In this document: in pieces, positions 25,640-34,718 of the stretch
Position numbering within the stretch: position 1 is the first letter of the stretch
Layout of the letters: every line of letters starts with the position of its first letter
DNA from: Kribbella soli
GTDB lineage: Bacteria; Actinomycetota; Actinomycetes; Propionibacteriales; Kribbellaceae
Length of the DNA stretch: 64,000 bases
Direction: 5' to 3'
NCBI RefSeq assembly: GCF_004331345.1
Contig: NZ_SJJZ01000001.1
Coordinates: 372,001-436,000, forward strand
Program-made: the position numbers and the translations under genes
The notes under the pieces: generated by a model
Told to the model about the DNA's origin: nothing
The model's database searches: none
The model's input: the letters and a program-made list of their open reading frames with translations, nothing else

Positions 25640-26052
25640 CACTCGCTCCTCTGCGGGATCGCCGCTACGGCCTGGATCTCGATCAGCAGCTGGGGATGCG
25701 GCAGCTGATGTACTGCGACAGTCGTCCGGGAAGGACCGGACTCGTCGAAAAACTCACCATAGACCTCGTTGTACCCGCCGAAGTCGTTCATCGACACCAG
25801 GTACGTCGTCACGCTGACGAGATCCTCCAACCCCACCCCCACCGCCTCGAGAACGTCCCGGATGTTCTCCAGCACCGCCCGCGTCTGCACCCGGATGTCC
25901 AGCGCGACAGTACCCATCGAGTCCACCGAGGCGCCCGCGATCGAGTTGTCCGGCCGCCGGCTCGACGTCCCTGAAACAAACGCGAACCCACCAGAAACCT
26001 TCACATGCGGAAACCGCCCCCGCGGCGTCGCCTTCCCCGGCACGACGGTCAT
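25639..26052 (-). CDS. nbaF: RidA/YjgF family protein, probable 2-aminomuconate deaminase
   Basis: 137-residue RidA-fold protein ([60 protein letters not shown]). The Arg of SRTTV and the Glu of LIEIQA are the usual imine-site residues. In Pseudomonas the 2-aminomuconate deaminase of the nba pathway is in this family, and the operon position between the semialdehyde dehydrogenase and dioxygenase genes fits. Product: 4-oxalocrotonate plus ammonia. Overlaps the dehydrogenase stop by 4 bp (ATGA). Confidence 0.85.
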   Translation of the reverse strand: MTVVPGKATPRGRFPHVKVSGGFAFVSGTSSRRPDNSIAGASVDSMGTVALDIRVQTRAVLENIRDVLEAVGVGLEDLVSVTTYLVSMNDFGGYNEVYGEFFDESGPSRTTVAVHQLPHPQLLIEIQAVAAIPQRSE

Positions 26053-27551
26053 GTGAGCTCCACGCAGACGTTGGTGGTTTCGGTGTAGAAGTCCAGCGAG
26101 TGGCGGCCCCCTTCGCGACCGATGCCCGACAACTTCACACCGCCGAAGGGCGTCCTGAGATCTCTGAGGAACCAGGTGTTGATCCAGCAGAGGCCGACGT
26201 CCAGGGCGGCGCCGGCGCGGTGGGCGCGGCCGATGTCGCGGGTCCAGACAGTTGCCGCCAGCCCGTAGTCGGAGGAGTTGGCGAGGGCGTAGGCCTCTTC
26301 CTCGGTGTCGAAGGGGGCAATGTGGCAGATCGGTCCGAAGATCTCCTCGCGGTTGGTGCGGGCGTCGGCGGGCAGCCCGGTGACCACGGTTGGTTGTATG
26401 TAGCAACCTCCGTCGCGCGCGTCACCGAAGGTCGGTACACCGCCACCGGCCAGCACCTCGGCGCCTTCAGCCCGCGCGAGGTCGTAGTACGACAGGACCT
26501 TGTCGCGGTGCTGTTTGGAGATCAGCGGCATGTTCATCGTGGCCTCGTCGGCGGGCCAGCCGTAGGTCAGCTCGGACGCGCGCTGGGCGAGCCGTGAGCA
26601 GAACTCGTCGTACACGGATCGCTGCACATACAGGCGTTCCGTGCACAGACAGACCTGCCCGCCGTTCGTGAAGACCGACCGCACCGATCCCTCGACCGCC
26701 GCGTCCAGGTCGGAGTCCGCGAAGATCAGCCCAGCGTTCTTCCCACCGAGCTCGAAGGACACCGCCTTGACCCGGTCCGCGGCCACCTTCGCGATCGCCG
26801 TACCGGTCGCGGACTCGCCGGTGAACGTGATCGCATCCACCCCCGGATGCCGGGTCAGGTACTCCCCCGCCGACGACGGCCCGAACCCATGCACCAGGTT
26901 GAAGACACCATCAGGTACGCCGGCCTCGGCCATCACCTCGGCGAGGACGGTCGCCGACGCCGGCGTCTCCTCGGACGGTTTCACCACCACCGCGTTGCCG
27001 CAGGCAAGCGCCGGCGCGACCTTCCAGGTGAGCAGCAGCAACGGAAGATTCCACGGTACGACGATCGCAACCACCCCGACCGGCTTCCGTACGGCGTAGT
27101 TCAACGCCCGCCGCCCGTCCGGGAGGACCGTCGTGTACGACTCGGTCGGCACGGTTGTCGCGAAGTCCGCGAAGGCACGGAAGTTCGCCGCGCCGCGCGG
27201 GATGTCCAGCGTGCGCGCCTGGCTGATCGACTTCCCGGTGTCACCGACCTCCGCCGCCACCAGATCCGCGAACCGCCGCTCCAGCCCGTCCGCGACCCGC
27301 CGCAGTACAACGGCCCGCTCCTGCTCACTCATCCGTCCCCACGGCCCGCTCAACGCCTGCCGAGCAGCACCAACCGCGGCGTCCACGGTCGACTCGTCCG
27401 CCTCACAGACATCGAAGATCTGCTGCCCGGTCACCGGCGAGACCTTCGCGAATCGCGAAGCGCTCTCCACGAACGATCCCCCGACGAAGTGCCGCAACAA
27501 CCCCACGGAACTGGGTTGTCCGGTCAACAGCTCAGGCGACCACAAGCTCAC
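26049..27551 (-). CDS. nbaE: 2-aminomuconic semialdehyde dehydrogenase (aldehyde dehydrogenase)
   Basis: 500-residue NAD-dependent aldehyde dehydrogenase. Visible are the cofactor segment [20 protein letters not shown], the general base Glu in [11 protein letters not shown], the catalytic Cys in [13 protein letters not shown], and the C-terminal [14 protein letters not shown]. The start is GTG 27551 behind GGGGAGG. It oxidises 2-aminomuconate semialdehyde to 2-aminomuconate; the specificity is inferred from the operon. A 175 bp spacer with an 80-nt hairpin separates it from kmo, the only sizeable gap in the operon. Confidence 0.9.
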   Translation of the reverse strand: MSLWSPELLTGQPSSVGLLRHFVGGSFVESASRFAKVSPVTGQQIFDVCEADESTVDAAVGAARQALSGPWGRMSEQERAVVLRRVADGLERRFADLVAAEVGDTGKSISQARTLDIPRGAANFRAFADFATTVPTESYTTVLPDGRRALNYAVRKPVGVVAIVVPWNLPLLLLTWKVAPALACGNAVVVKPSEETPASATVLAEVMAEAGVPDGVFNLVHGFGPSSAGEYLTRHPGVDAITFTGESATGTAIAKVAADRVKAVSFELGGKNAGLIFADSDLDAAVEGSVRSVFTNGGQVCLCTERLYVQRSVYDEFCSRLAQRASELTYGWPADEATMNMPLISKQHRDKVLSYYDLARAEGAEVLAGGGVPTFGDARDGGCYIQPTVVTGLPADARTNREEIFGPICHIAPFDTEEEAYALANSSDYGLAATVWTRDIGRAHRAGAALDVGLCWINTWFLRDLRTPFGGVKLSGIGREGGRHSLDFYTETTNVCVELT

Positions 27552-27581
27552 TCCGCCACCTCCCCTGACCTCAAGCACATT

Positions 27582-27661
27582 CGAGGGGATATCCACTGGT
27601 GTTGCGGCTTCTCTCCTGGTGTACCAGGGGAGAACCCACAACACGAGTGGATATCCCCTCG
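27582..27661. repeat. 80-nt near-perfect hairpin between kmo and the dehydrogenase gene
   Basis: Left arm 27582-27604 (CGAGGGGATATCCACT...) and right arm 27639-27661 are complementary at 22 of 23 positions. An inner stem, TTCTCTCCTGG (27609-27619) with CCAGGGGAGAA (27624-27634), matches 10 of 11 around a TGTA loop. Both arms contain the self-palindrome GGATATCC. In the operon RNA it would form one long rod about 30 nt upstream of the dehydrogenase start. It could be a processing or stability element, an attenuator or a small mobile repeat. Confidence 0.75.
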
Positions 27662-27726
27662 TGTGTAGACGGGCACGCCGACGTGGCACAGCGGCGGGGT
27701 GGGGGCGAGCGAGACGCCTGGCGTGC

Positions 27727-29028
27727 TCATCGGCGTTTCCTCGCGCGGACGAGGCTCAACAGCGCGCCGGCGACGGCGAGCGCCCCTGCCCCCAGCAGTT
27801 GGTGCTGGCGTTGGACTCGGCGTTGGACTTCGGCGTACGGCGTGGTCGAGAACGACACGAGCTCGTAGCGGGAGACGTACGTGCCGGGGAGCAGCCGTTC
27901 CAGCAGATGCTCGACACGTTTCTGCAGGCGGAAGACAGGTGAGGCGACCTTGTCACGCATCTCGACGAAGTTCGCCAGGGCCATCTCCGCGATCGCCTCG
28001 GTGTTCTCGCGCCGTCGGGCCTCGAACAACGGCAGTGCCCGCGCCCACGAGCCGCCCGTGTCGTCCAGGCAGCGGTCCAGTTCGACCACGTCCTCGAAGG
28101 CACAGTTCGCGCCCTGCCCGTAGAACGGCACGATCGCGTGCGCCGCGTCGCCGAGCAACGCCGTACGTCCATGGGCCTGCCACGGCAGCGTGTGCACGGT
28201 CCCGAGGACACCGACCGGGTTGTTCAGGTAGTCGTCGACCAGATCCGGTGCCAATGGCAACAGGTCGGGGTAGTTCACCCGGAAGTGCTCTTCGATGGCG
28301 GTCGTCGACGTGAGCGCGTCGAACGACCCGGCCGGCCAGAACAGTGTGCAGGTGAACGAGCGGTCCGGGTTCGGCAGCGCGATCATCATCGACGTACCGC
28401 GCGGCCAGATGTGCAGCGCGCCGGGATCCAGCGCGAACTCACCTGAAGCCGCGGGGATCCACAACTCCTTGTACCCGTAGTCGAGGAAGTCGACGTTCTC
28501 CGCGACGATGCCCTCGGCAAGCAACTGCTCCCGCACCGCGGATCCGGCGCCGTCGGCCCCCAGTACCACGTCCGCCGCGACCGACACCTTCCCGGACGGC
28601 GTCGCGAACACCATCTGCCCGGCGGCCGAATCCAGCTCCACCAACCGGTGCTCGAACTCCACCGATACGCCCGGAGCCGCCGACGCCGCGGACAGCAACG
28701 CGTTGTTCAGCACACCCCGGCTGATCGAGTTGATCGCCCGGTCGCCGGACGCCGAATATGCCTGGAAGTCCAGCGGCCCCGCCACGGGATGGATCATCCG
28801 GCCTTTCATCGGCAACGCGTCCGCCATCACCTCGTCGACCAGGTCGATCCGCCGCAACGCGTCCAACCCGCGTTCGGAGATGGCCAGGTTGATCGACCGG
28901 CCGCGTTCCACCTGTGCGACCCGAGGATCCGGACGCCGCTCGTACAGCGTCACGGTCAGGCCGCGGCGTGCGAGGAAGCACGCGAGCAGCGAACCGGTCA
29001 GTCCGGCGCCGACGATCGCGACCTTCAT
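27727..29028 (-). CDS. kmo: Kynurenine 3-monooxygenase
   Basis: 433-residue FAD-dependent aromatic hydroxylase converting L-kynurenine to 3-hydroxykynurenine. The dinucleotide motif GAGLTGSLLA is at 7-16, the second FAD motif reads GDAAHAIVPFYGQGANCAFE, and RGRSINLAISERGL is typical of KMO. A hydrophobic C-terminal helix (about 408-426, LLGAGALAVAGALLSLV) with a basic end matches the membrane anchor of KMO proteins. Coupled to kynU by a 4 bp overlap. Confidence 0.95.
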   Translation of the reverse strand: MKVAIVGAGLTGSLLACFLARRGLTVTLYERRPDPRVAQVERGRSINLAISERGLDALRRIDLVDEVMADALPMKGRMIHPVAGPLDFQAYSASGDRAINSISRGVLNNALLSAASAAPGVSVEFEHRLVELDSAAGQMVFATPSGKVSVAADVVLGADGAGSAVREQLLAEGIVAENVDFLDYGYKELWIPAASGEFALDPGALHIWPRGTSMMIALPNPDRSFTCTLFWPAGSFDALTSTTAIEEHFRVNYPDLLPLAPDLVDDYLNNPVGVLGTVHTLPWQAHGRTALLGDAAHAIVPFYGQGANCAFEDVVELDRCLDDTGGSWARALPLFEARRRENTEAIAEMALANFVEMRDKVASPVFRLQKRVEHLLERLLPGTYVSRYELVSFSTTPYAEVQRRVQRQHQLLGAGALAVAGALLSLVRARKRR

Positions 29029-30260
29029 GCCAACACCTCGGCCAACGCCGCCCCGGCCCGCCAGCAGTCGTGGTACGTCGAGTACAACGGCACCGGCGCA
29101 AGCCGCAGTATGTCGGGCTCCCGCGAGTCCGCGATCACGCCGTACTCGAACCGCAACCGCCGCGACAGCGCGCCGGCGCCGCCGCGGACCCGCAGCGACA
29201 GCTGCGCACCACGTCGCGCCGGATCGGCCGGGGTGATGACCTCAAACCCCGCCAGAAGCTCCGAAAGGTACGCCGTCAACCGCACACTCCGCTCCCGTAG
29301 TACCTCGATGCCGATCTTGTCGAAGATCTCCAGCGATGTCCGCACCGGGCTCATCGAGAAGATCGGCGGGTTCGACACCTGCCACGCCTCCGCGGTCGCC
29401 GGCGGCCGGGACTCGGGCGTCATCTCGAACCGCGTCTTCGCGTCGGTGCTCCACCAGCCCTCGAACCGTGGCAGATCCGCGCCGAGATGCCGTTCGTGCA
29501 CGAACGCACCGGCGATCGCGCCCGGGCCGGAGTTCAGGTACTTGTACGAGCACCACGCGGCGAAGTCCACGTCCCAGTCGTGCAACGCGAGCGGCACGTT
29601 CCCGGCCGCGTGCGCGAGGTCCCACCCGACGACCGCCCCGGCCGCATGACCGGCCTTCGTGATCGTGGGGATGTCCATCAGCTCACCGGTCAGGTAGTTC
29701 ACGCCACCCAGCAGCACGAGCGCCACGTCGTTACCGAGCTGCTCGACGACATCCGCCGTACGCAGACTGTTCTCCCCCGGTCGCGGACGCAACCGGATCA
29801 CCGCGTCCTCCGCGTCGTACCCGTGGAACTCGACCTGCGACCGTACGGCGTAACTGTCCGAGGGGAACGCCGCATCCTCGATGACGATCCGGTGCCGGGA
29901 CCCCGTCGGCCGGTAGAACGACACCATCAACAGATGCAGGTTGACGGTGAGCGTGTTCATCACGACCGTCTCGCTCGGCAACGCGCCGACGAGCCGTGCC
30001 GCGGGACCGGTCAACAGCTCGTGGTACGGCAACCAGGGCCTGGCCGCGTCCAGATGCCCTTCGACCCCGAGCGCCGCCCACGAATCCAGGTCCTCGAGCA
30101 GCTCGGTGCGGGTCGCCTTCGGGCGCAGGCCGAGCGAGTTGCCGGCGAAGTACGCCACCTCGGGGTAGTCGCCACCCTGCGCGGGCGGTACGTCGAACAG
30201 CCCCCGGTGCCCCGGGTCCGCGGCATCGAGTCCCAGTGCCTCCGTCTCGGAAGGGGTCAC
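29025..30260 (-). CDS. kynU: Kynureninase
   Basis: 411-residue PLP enzyme cleaving 3-hydroxykynurenine to 3-hydroxyanthranilate and alanine. The PLP-binding lysine is Lys240 in [12 protein letters not shown], preceded by [11 protein letters not shown], whose Asp contacts the pyridine nitrogen. The N-terminal [12 protein letters not shown] is also diagnostic. The start is GTG 30260; its GTGA overlaps the stop of glgC by 4 bp, tying the operon to a glycogen gene. The length is normal for the family. Confidence 0.95.
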   Translation of the reverse strand: MTPSETEALGLDAADPGHRGLFDVPPAQGGDYPEVAYFAGNSLGLRPKATRTELLEDLDSWAALGVEGHLDAARPWLPYHELLTGPAARLVGALPSETVVMNTLTVNLHLLMVSFYRPTGSRHRIVIEDAAFPSDSYAVRSQVEFHGYDAEDAVIRLRPRPGENSLRTADVVEQLGNDVALVLLGGVNYLTGELMDIPTITKAGHAAGAVVGWDLAHAAGNVPLALHDWDVDFAAWCSYKYLNSGPGAIAGAFVHERHLGADLPRFEGWWSTDAKTRFEMTPESRPPATAEAWQVSNPPIFSMSPVRTSLEIFDKIGIEVLRERSVRLTAYLSELLAGFEVITPADPARRGAQLSLRVRGGAGALSRRLRFEYGVIADSREPDILRLAPVPLYSTYHDCWRAGAALAEVLA

Positions 30261-31516
30261 GCCTCGGCGACCTCGTCGGCGGCGGCCTTGGGCGCCTCGA
30301 TCACCTGCCCCTTGCCGAGCACCGTCACGCCGCCCTTGGACACCGTGAACCCGCGCTCCCGGTCGTAGTCCTGGTCGACGCCGATCTCGGTGCCGTCCGG
30401 GATCACGATGTTCTTGTCCAGGATCACGTTCTTCAGCACGACGTCCTTGCCGATCTTGCAGTTGTCCATGATCACCGAGTACTGGATGTCGGCGCCGGCG
30501 CTGACGATCACGTTCGACCCGAGCACCGAGTGGTCCACGTGCGCGCCGGACACGATCGAGCCCTGGCAGACGATCGACTCGCCGACCGTCGCGTCGTCGG
30601 TGAACTTCGCACCGGGCAGCTGCGGGTGCGAGGTGAAGATCGGCCAGTCGTTGTTGTAGAGGTTGAACACCGGCTGGATCGACACCAGGTCCATGTGCGC
30701 CTCGTGGTACGAGTCCAGCGAGCCGACGTCCCGCCAGTACGAGTGGTCCCGGTCGAGCGCACCCGGTACGTCGTTGTCCTTGAAGTCGTAGACGCCCGCC
30801 TTGCCCTCGGCAACGAGCATCGGGACGATGTCGCCGCCCATGTCGTGCCGCGACGCCGGGTTGGCGGCGTCCTTGCGCAGCGCCTCGACCAGCACGTCCC
30901 GGCTGAACACGTAGTTGCCCATCGACGCGAACGTCTCGTCCGGCGAGTCCGGCAGGCCCGGCGGGTCGGCCGGCTTCTCCAGGAACTCGTCGATCGCGTG
31001 CCCGTCCGCGGCAGTCTTGATCACGCCGAACTCGGTCGCCTCGGCCCGCGGCACCCGGATACCGGCCACGGTCACGCCGTTCCCGCGCTCGATGTGCGCG
31101 GCGACCATCTGCGACGCGTCCATCCGGTACACGTGGTCGGCGCCGAAGACCACGATGTACTCCGGGTCGGCGTCCTTGATCAGGTTCATCGACTGGTAGA
31201 TCGCGTCCGCGCTGCCCTGGTACCACTGCGGTCCGAGCCGCTGCTGGGCCGGGACGCAGGTCACGTAGTTGCCGAGCAGGGTGGACATCCGCCAGGTCAG
31301 CGTGACGTGCCGGTCCAGCGAATGCGATTTGTACTGCGTCAGCACACAGAGATTTCGATAACCCGCATTGACCAAATTCGACAGCACGAAATCGATGAGG
31401 CGGTAACTGCCGCCGAACGGCACGGCCGGTTTGGCCCGGTCCGCCGTCAGCGGCATCAACCGCTTCCCCTCACCACCGGCCAGCACGATTCCGAGAACTC
31501 TGGGCGCCTTTGCCAT
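30257..31516 (-). CDS. glgC: Glucose-1-phosphate adenylyltransferase
   Basis: 419-residue ADP-glucose (or dTDP/ADP-hexose) pyrophosphorylase that makes the glucosyl donor for glycogen/alpha-glucan. The nucleotide-binding loop [21 protein letters not shown], the sugar-phosphate segment [11 protein letters not shown] and a left-handed beta-helix C-terminus ([20 protein letters not shown]) are all present. The gene is separated from glgA only by a GNAT gene, as a divergent pair. Unusually, its stop overlaps kynureninase. A dyad, ATGTCCGC/GCGGACAT (31515-31522 and 31542-31549), includes its start codon. Confidence 0.95.
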   Translation of the reverse strand: MAKAPRVLGIVLAGGEGKRLMPLTADRAKPAVPFGGSYRLIDFVLSNLVNAGYRNLCVLTQYKSHSLDRHVTLTWRMSTLLGNYVTCVPAQQRLGPQWYQGSADAIYQSMNLIKDADPEYIVVFGADHVYRMDASQMVAAHIERGNGVTVAGIRVPRAEATEFGVIKTAADGHAIDEFLEKPADPPGLPDSPDETFASMGNYVFSRDVLVEALRKDAANPASRHDMGGDIVPMLVAEGKAGVYDFKDNDVPGALDRDHSYWRDVGSLDSYHEAHMDLVSIQPVFNLYNNDWPIFTSHPQLPGAKFTDDATVGESIVCQGSIVSGAHVDHSVLGSNVIVSAGADIQYSVIMDNCKIGKDVVLKNVILDKNIVIPDGTEIGVDQDYDRERGFTVSKGGVTVLGKGQVIEAPKAAADEVAEA

Positions 31517-31580
31517 GTCCGCACCTTAGCTCCGACGACCCGCGGACATAAGCGTTTGCGCGCGTCGCAACACTGGAGGG

Positions 31581-32126
31581 ATGCCGATCCTCGTCGTACC
31601 GACCACTGCCGTTCACCGATCGTTTCTCGCGGCCTGGGACGAGCTCGGTCCGGATCATGAGCGGTGGATGGGTGCGCGGTCGATCGCCGGCGCCGAGGAG
31701 GAGTGGACCCGCGGGCAGGCGGCGGATCCCGCCGAGTTCGCCCGCCTGGTCGACGCGATCAGGACGGAGGCCGAGCCGGAGACCGAGCTGGCGGCCGGCC
31801 TCGTGCACCAGACCGTGCTGTGGTTCGTGGACGGCGTCGAGTTCCTCGGCCGGCTCTCGATCCGCCACGACCTGACACCGGCGCTCACCGAGGTCGGCGG
31901 GCACATCGGGTACTGCGTCCGCCCGTCGGCCCGGCGGCACGGGTACGCGACCCAGATGCTCACCCAGTCGCTCCCGATCGCCGGCGCGCTCGGCATCGAG
32001 CCGGCCCTGGTCACCTGCGACCTGGACAACGCCGGATCGCGCAAGGTGATCGAGGCAGCTGGTGGCGAACTGGAAGACGAACGACACGGAAAGCTGCGCT
32101 TCTGGGTGCCGACACACGTCAGTTGA
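31581..32126 (+). CDS. GNAT N-acetyltransferase
   Basis: 181-residue acetyltransferase. The acetyl-CoA loop reads GYCVRPSARRHGYATQML and the following helix-strand LGIEPALVTCDLDNAGSRKV contains the typical Asn that helps bind CoA. The N-terminal part (about 1-60) has a long helix region of the type seen in the protein annotated YitI/ElaA-like. It lies 19 bp before glgA on the same strand and so may share its promoter. The substrate is unknown. Confidence 0.86.
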   Translation: MPILVVPTTAVHRSFLAAWDELGPDHERWMGARSIAGAEEEWTRGQAADPAEFARLVDAIRTEAEPETELAAGLVHQTVLWFVDGVEFLGRLSIRHDLTPALTEVGGHIGYCVRPSARRHGYATQMLTQSLPIAGALGIEPALVTCDLDNAGSRKVIEAAGGELEDERHGKLRFWVPTHVS

Positions 32127-32145
32127 TGACCTATCGTCGGGCGGT

Positions 32146-33303
32146 ATGAAGGTCGCCATCCTGACGCGTGAGTTTCCTCCGGACGTGTACGGCGGGGCTG
32201 GGGTGCACGTGGACTTCCTGGTCCGCGAACTGCGCCGGCTGATCGACGTCGACGTCCAGTGCATGGGCGAGCCCCGGAAGGGCGCGACCGCGCATTCCGA
32301 GGACGACCCGCGGATCCCGACCGCGAACGCGGCGCTGCGCATCCTCTCCACCGACCTGACCATGACTGCGGCGGTCGGCGGGGCGGACCTGGTGCACTCG
32401 CACACCTGGTACGCGAACATGGCGGGGCACTGGGCCAAGCTGCTGTACGACGTACCGCACGTGGTGACCGCGCACTCGCTGGAACCGCGCCGCCCGTGGA
32501 AGGCCGAGCAACTGGGCGGTGGGTACCGGCTGTCGAGCTGGGCCGAGCGGACCTCGTACGAGGCAGCCGACGCGGTCGTCGCGGTCAGCCGCGGGATGCG
32601 GACCGACGTACTCGACTGCTATCCGTCGATCGACCCGGCCAAGGTGCACGTGATCTCGAACGGGATCGACGCGGACTTCTACCGGCCGGATCCGTCGACG
32701 CACGTGCTCGAGCGGCTCGGGGTCGACCTCAACCGTCCGTACGTGACGTTCGTCGGCCGGATCACCCGGCAGAAGGGCGTGCCGCACCTGCTCCGAGCGG
32801 GGCTGCGTCTGGACCCGTCCGTGCAGCTCGTGCTGCTGGCCGGCGCGGCCGACACGGTCGAGCTGAAGGCCGAGACCGACGCGCTGATCGACGACCTGAA
32901 GCTGGCCCGCGACGGCGTGTTCGTGGTCTCCGAGATGCTGCCGCGTGAAGAGGTCCGGCAGGTGCTGACGCACGCGCTGGCGTTCTGCTGCCCGTCGATC
33001 TACGAGCCGCTCGGCATCGTCAACCTGGAGGCGATGGCGTGTGAGACCGCGGTCGTTGCGAGCGCGGTCGGCGGCATCCCCGAGGTCGTCGACGACGGCG
33101 TGACCGGCACTCTGGTCCCGTACGACGAGAACGACCCGGACGCCTTCGAGCGCGGTCTGGCGGACGGGATCAACGCACTGGTCGACGATCCTTCTCGAGC
33201 TGACGCGATGGGTAAGGCCGGGCGGGAACGCGCGGTCTCCGAGTTCGGCTGGGACGCCGTCGCGCAACGCACCGTCGAGCTGTACAACAGCCTGCTCGGG
33301 TAG
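32146..33303 (+). CDS. glgA: Glycogen synthase / alpha-maltose-1-phosphate synthase (GT4)
   Basis: 385-residue GT-B glycosyltransferase of the actinobacterial GlgA/GlgM type. The N-terminal donor-domain motif TREFPPDVYGGAGVHVDFLV and the C-terminal nucleotide-sugar motif CPSIYEPLGIVNLEAMACET are both clear. Mycobacterial members use ADP-glucose to make maltose-1-phosphate for the GlgE route, and also elongate glucan. Its neighbour glgC would supply ADP-glucose. The start is ATG 32146. Confidence 0.93.
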   Translation: MKVAILTREFPPDVYGGAGVHVDFLVRELRRLIDVDVQCMGEPRKGATAHSEDDPRIPTANAALRILSTDLTMTAAVGGADLVHSHTWYANMAGHWAKLLYDVPHVVTAHSLEPRRPWKAEQLGGGYRLSSWAERTSYEAADAVVAVSRGMRTDVLDCYPSIDPAKVHVISNGIDADFYRPDPSTHVLERLGVDLNRPYVTFVGRITRQKGVPHLLRAGLRLDPSVQLVLLAGAADTVELKAETDALIDDLKLARDGVFVVSEMLPREEVRQVLTHALAFCCPSIYEPLGIVNLEAMACETAVVASAVGGIPEVVDDGVTGTLVPYDENDPDAFERGLADGINALVDDPSRADAMGKAGRERAVSEFGWDAVAQRTVELYNSLLG

Positions 33304-33373
33304 GGGAAACACCACCCTGGTTCGGGGGATCCGCACCATTCTGTGAGCGCGTCGGCGGCGGTTGGGTTGAGGT

Positions 33374-34612
33374 ATGACTTCTCGCCTGATCAAGACCGTC
33401 GCCGCCACGCTCGCGACCGCTGCCCTGCTCACGTTCCCGTTGTCCGCCTTCGGCGCGGTCCACCAGCCGACACTCTCCGAGGCTGCGGTCTCCAGCGTGC
33501 ATGCGCCGCGTGGCGCGCTGGTCTCGGCCGTCCCGATCGCGCAGCTGACCGCAGCTCAGCTCGACGCAGCAGCCGCTGACTTCCCCGGCACGCCACGGGC
33601 GTCGTACGGCGTCACGGCGTACCGCTTGATCTATCGGACGGTCGACACCCTCGGGCGGCCGACGACGGCAAGCGGGATCGTCGTACTGCCGGACGGGCGC
33701 CGGGGTGCGCTGACCGTCGCGGAGTACCTCCACGGGACGAACGCGACCAAGGCGTACGCGGCATCAGTCGACGACACGTCGACGGATCGGCTGGTCACGG
33801 CGCTGTTCGCGGGTCAGGGACTGGTCGGCGTGGCGCCGGACTACGTCGGTCTGGGGCTGGGACCCGGCCGGCATCCGTACATCGACACGAAGACCGAGAC
33901 CTCGGCGTCGGCCGACCTGCTGCTCGCGACGCGGACGTTCGCGGCCAGGCACGGAGTCGCGCTGAAACGGGACGTGCTGGTGACCGGGTTCTCGCAGGGT
34001 GGGCGAGCATCGCTGGCGTTCGGGCGCGCGCTCAGCCGCGGCGAGGTCGGGCCGTTCCGGCTCGGCGAGATCCGGGCCGTCGCGGGACCGTACGACCTGC
34101 TCGGCGAGGAGCTCCCGGCGGCCTTCGACGGGCGCGTGCTCCCGCCGACCGCGACCTTCTACCTCGGGTACTTCGTGACCGCGTGGAACCGGACCGTCGG
34201 GCTGTACGACGACCCGCGCGAGGCGTTCCAGGCGCCGTACGCGTCGACCGTCGACGGGCTGTTCGACGGGTCGCACACCGACGAGGAGGTCGTGGCCAGC
34301 CTGCCGGACTCGCCGGAGAAACTGTTCACGCCGGAGTTCGCCGCGAAGCTCCAGCATCCGAGCGGTCGGTTCCTGCGGGCCCTCCGGGCGGCGGATCAGG
34401 TCTGCCGAGACTGGACGCCGCGGGTGCCGGTGCACCTGTACAGCGGGACGAAGGACACCGACGTGGTCGCGTCCAACACCGACTCGTGCGCGGAGTCACT
34501 GCACCAGCGCGGTGCGGACGTGACGGTGCATTCGATGGGCGCCGTCGACCATTTCGGTACGGCGTTCACGGCGTACCCGGAAATCATTCGGGCCTACGCT
34601 CGCCGGGCCTGA
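33374..34612 (+). CDS. Secreted lipase/esterase (alpha/beta hydrolase)
   Basis: 412-residue exported lipase of the secretory LIP family. The signal peptide (residues 1-28, ending LSAFGA) is clear. The nucleophile elbow is GFSQGGRASLAF, preceded by VAEYLHGTNATKAY, which forms the oxyanion region. The late acid and base probably lie in SGTKDTDVV and AVDHFGTAF. The closest type by pattern is the inducible lipase of Candida/Actinobacteria (LIP, PF03583). It stands alone in its transcription unit. Confidence 0.87.
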   Translation: MTSRLIKTVAATLATAALLTFPLSAFGAVHQPTLSEAAVSSVHAPRGALVSAVPIAQLTAAQLDAAAADFPGTPRASYGVTAYRLIYRTVDTLGRPTTASGIVVLPDGRRGALTVAEYLHGTNATKAYAASVDDTSTDRLVTALFAGQGLVGVAPDYVGLGLGPGRHPYIDTKTETSASADLLLATRTFAARHGVALKRDVLVTGFSQGGRASLAFGRALSRGEVGPFRLGEIRAVAGPYDLLGEELPAAFDGRVLPPTATFYLGYFVTAWNRTVGLYDDPREAFQAPYASTVDGLFDGSHTDEEVVASLPDSPEKLFTPEFAAKLQHPSGRFLRALRAADQVCRDWTPRVPVHLYSGTKDTDVVASNTDSCAESLHQRGADVTVHSMGAVDHFGTAFTAYPEIIRAYARRA

Positions 34613-34667
34613 CGCTCCGATCGAGCGGCACCGCAGATACCGTCCCAGCCTGTGCCCTGTCACTCCC

Positions 34668-34693
34668 AGGAACAGCGAGGTACTCCCTGTTCC
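34668..34693. repeat. Short hairpin after the lipase gene, possible degenerate F2 repeat
   Basis: GGAACAG (34669-34675) pairs with CTGTTCC (34687-34693). On the minus strand the sequence contains GAACAGGGAGT, an 11-base core also found in the hairpin at 41377-41437. It lies 56 bp after the lipase stop and could end that transcript. Weak evidence. Confidence 0.35.
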
Positions 34694-34718
34694 GCGCGCG
34701 CCGGCGAACAGTGGAGAC

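Noticed and set aside
27548..27730. 60-codon minus-strand ORF overlapping the kmo stop and covering the 80-nt hairpin
   Set aside because: Both arms of the palindrome are translated into mirror-like text (GDIHSCCGFSPG, KPQHQWISPR). This reflects the repeat and not a protein.
29025..31226. 733-codon minus-strand reading that joins part of glgC to kynureninase
   Set aside because: Its first half is a shifted frame within glgC (Arg-rich); only from GTG 30260 does it read as kynureninase. No true fusion.
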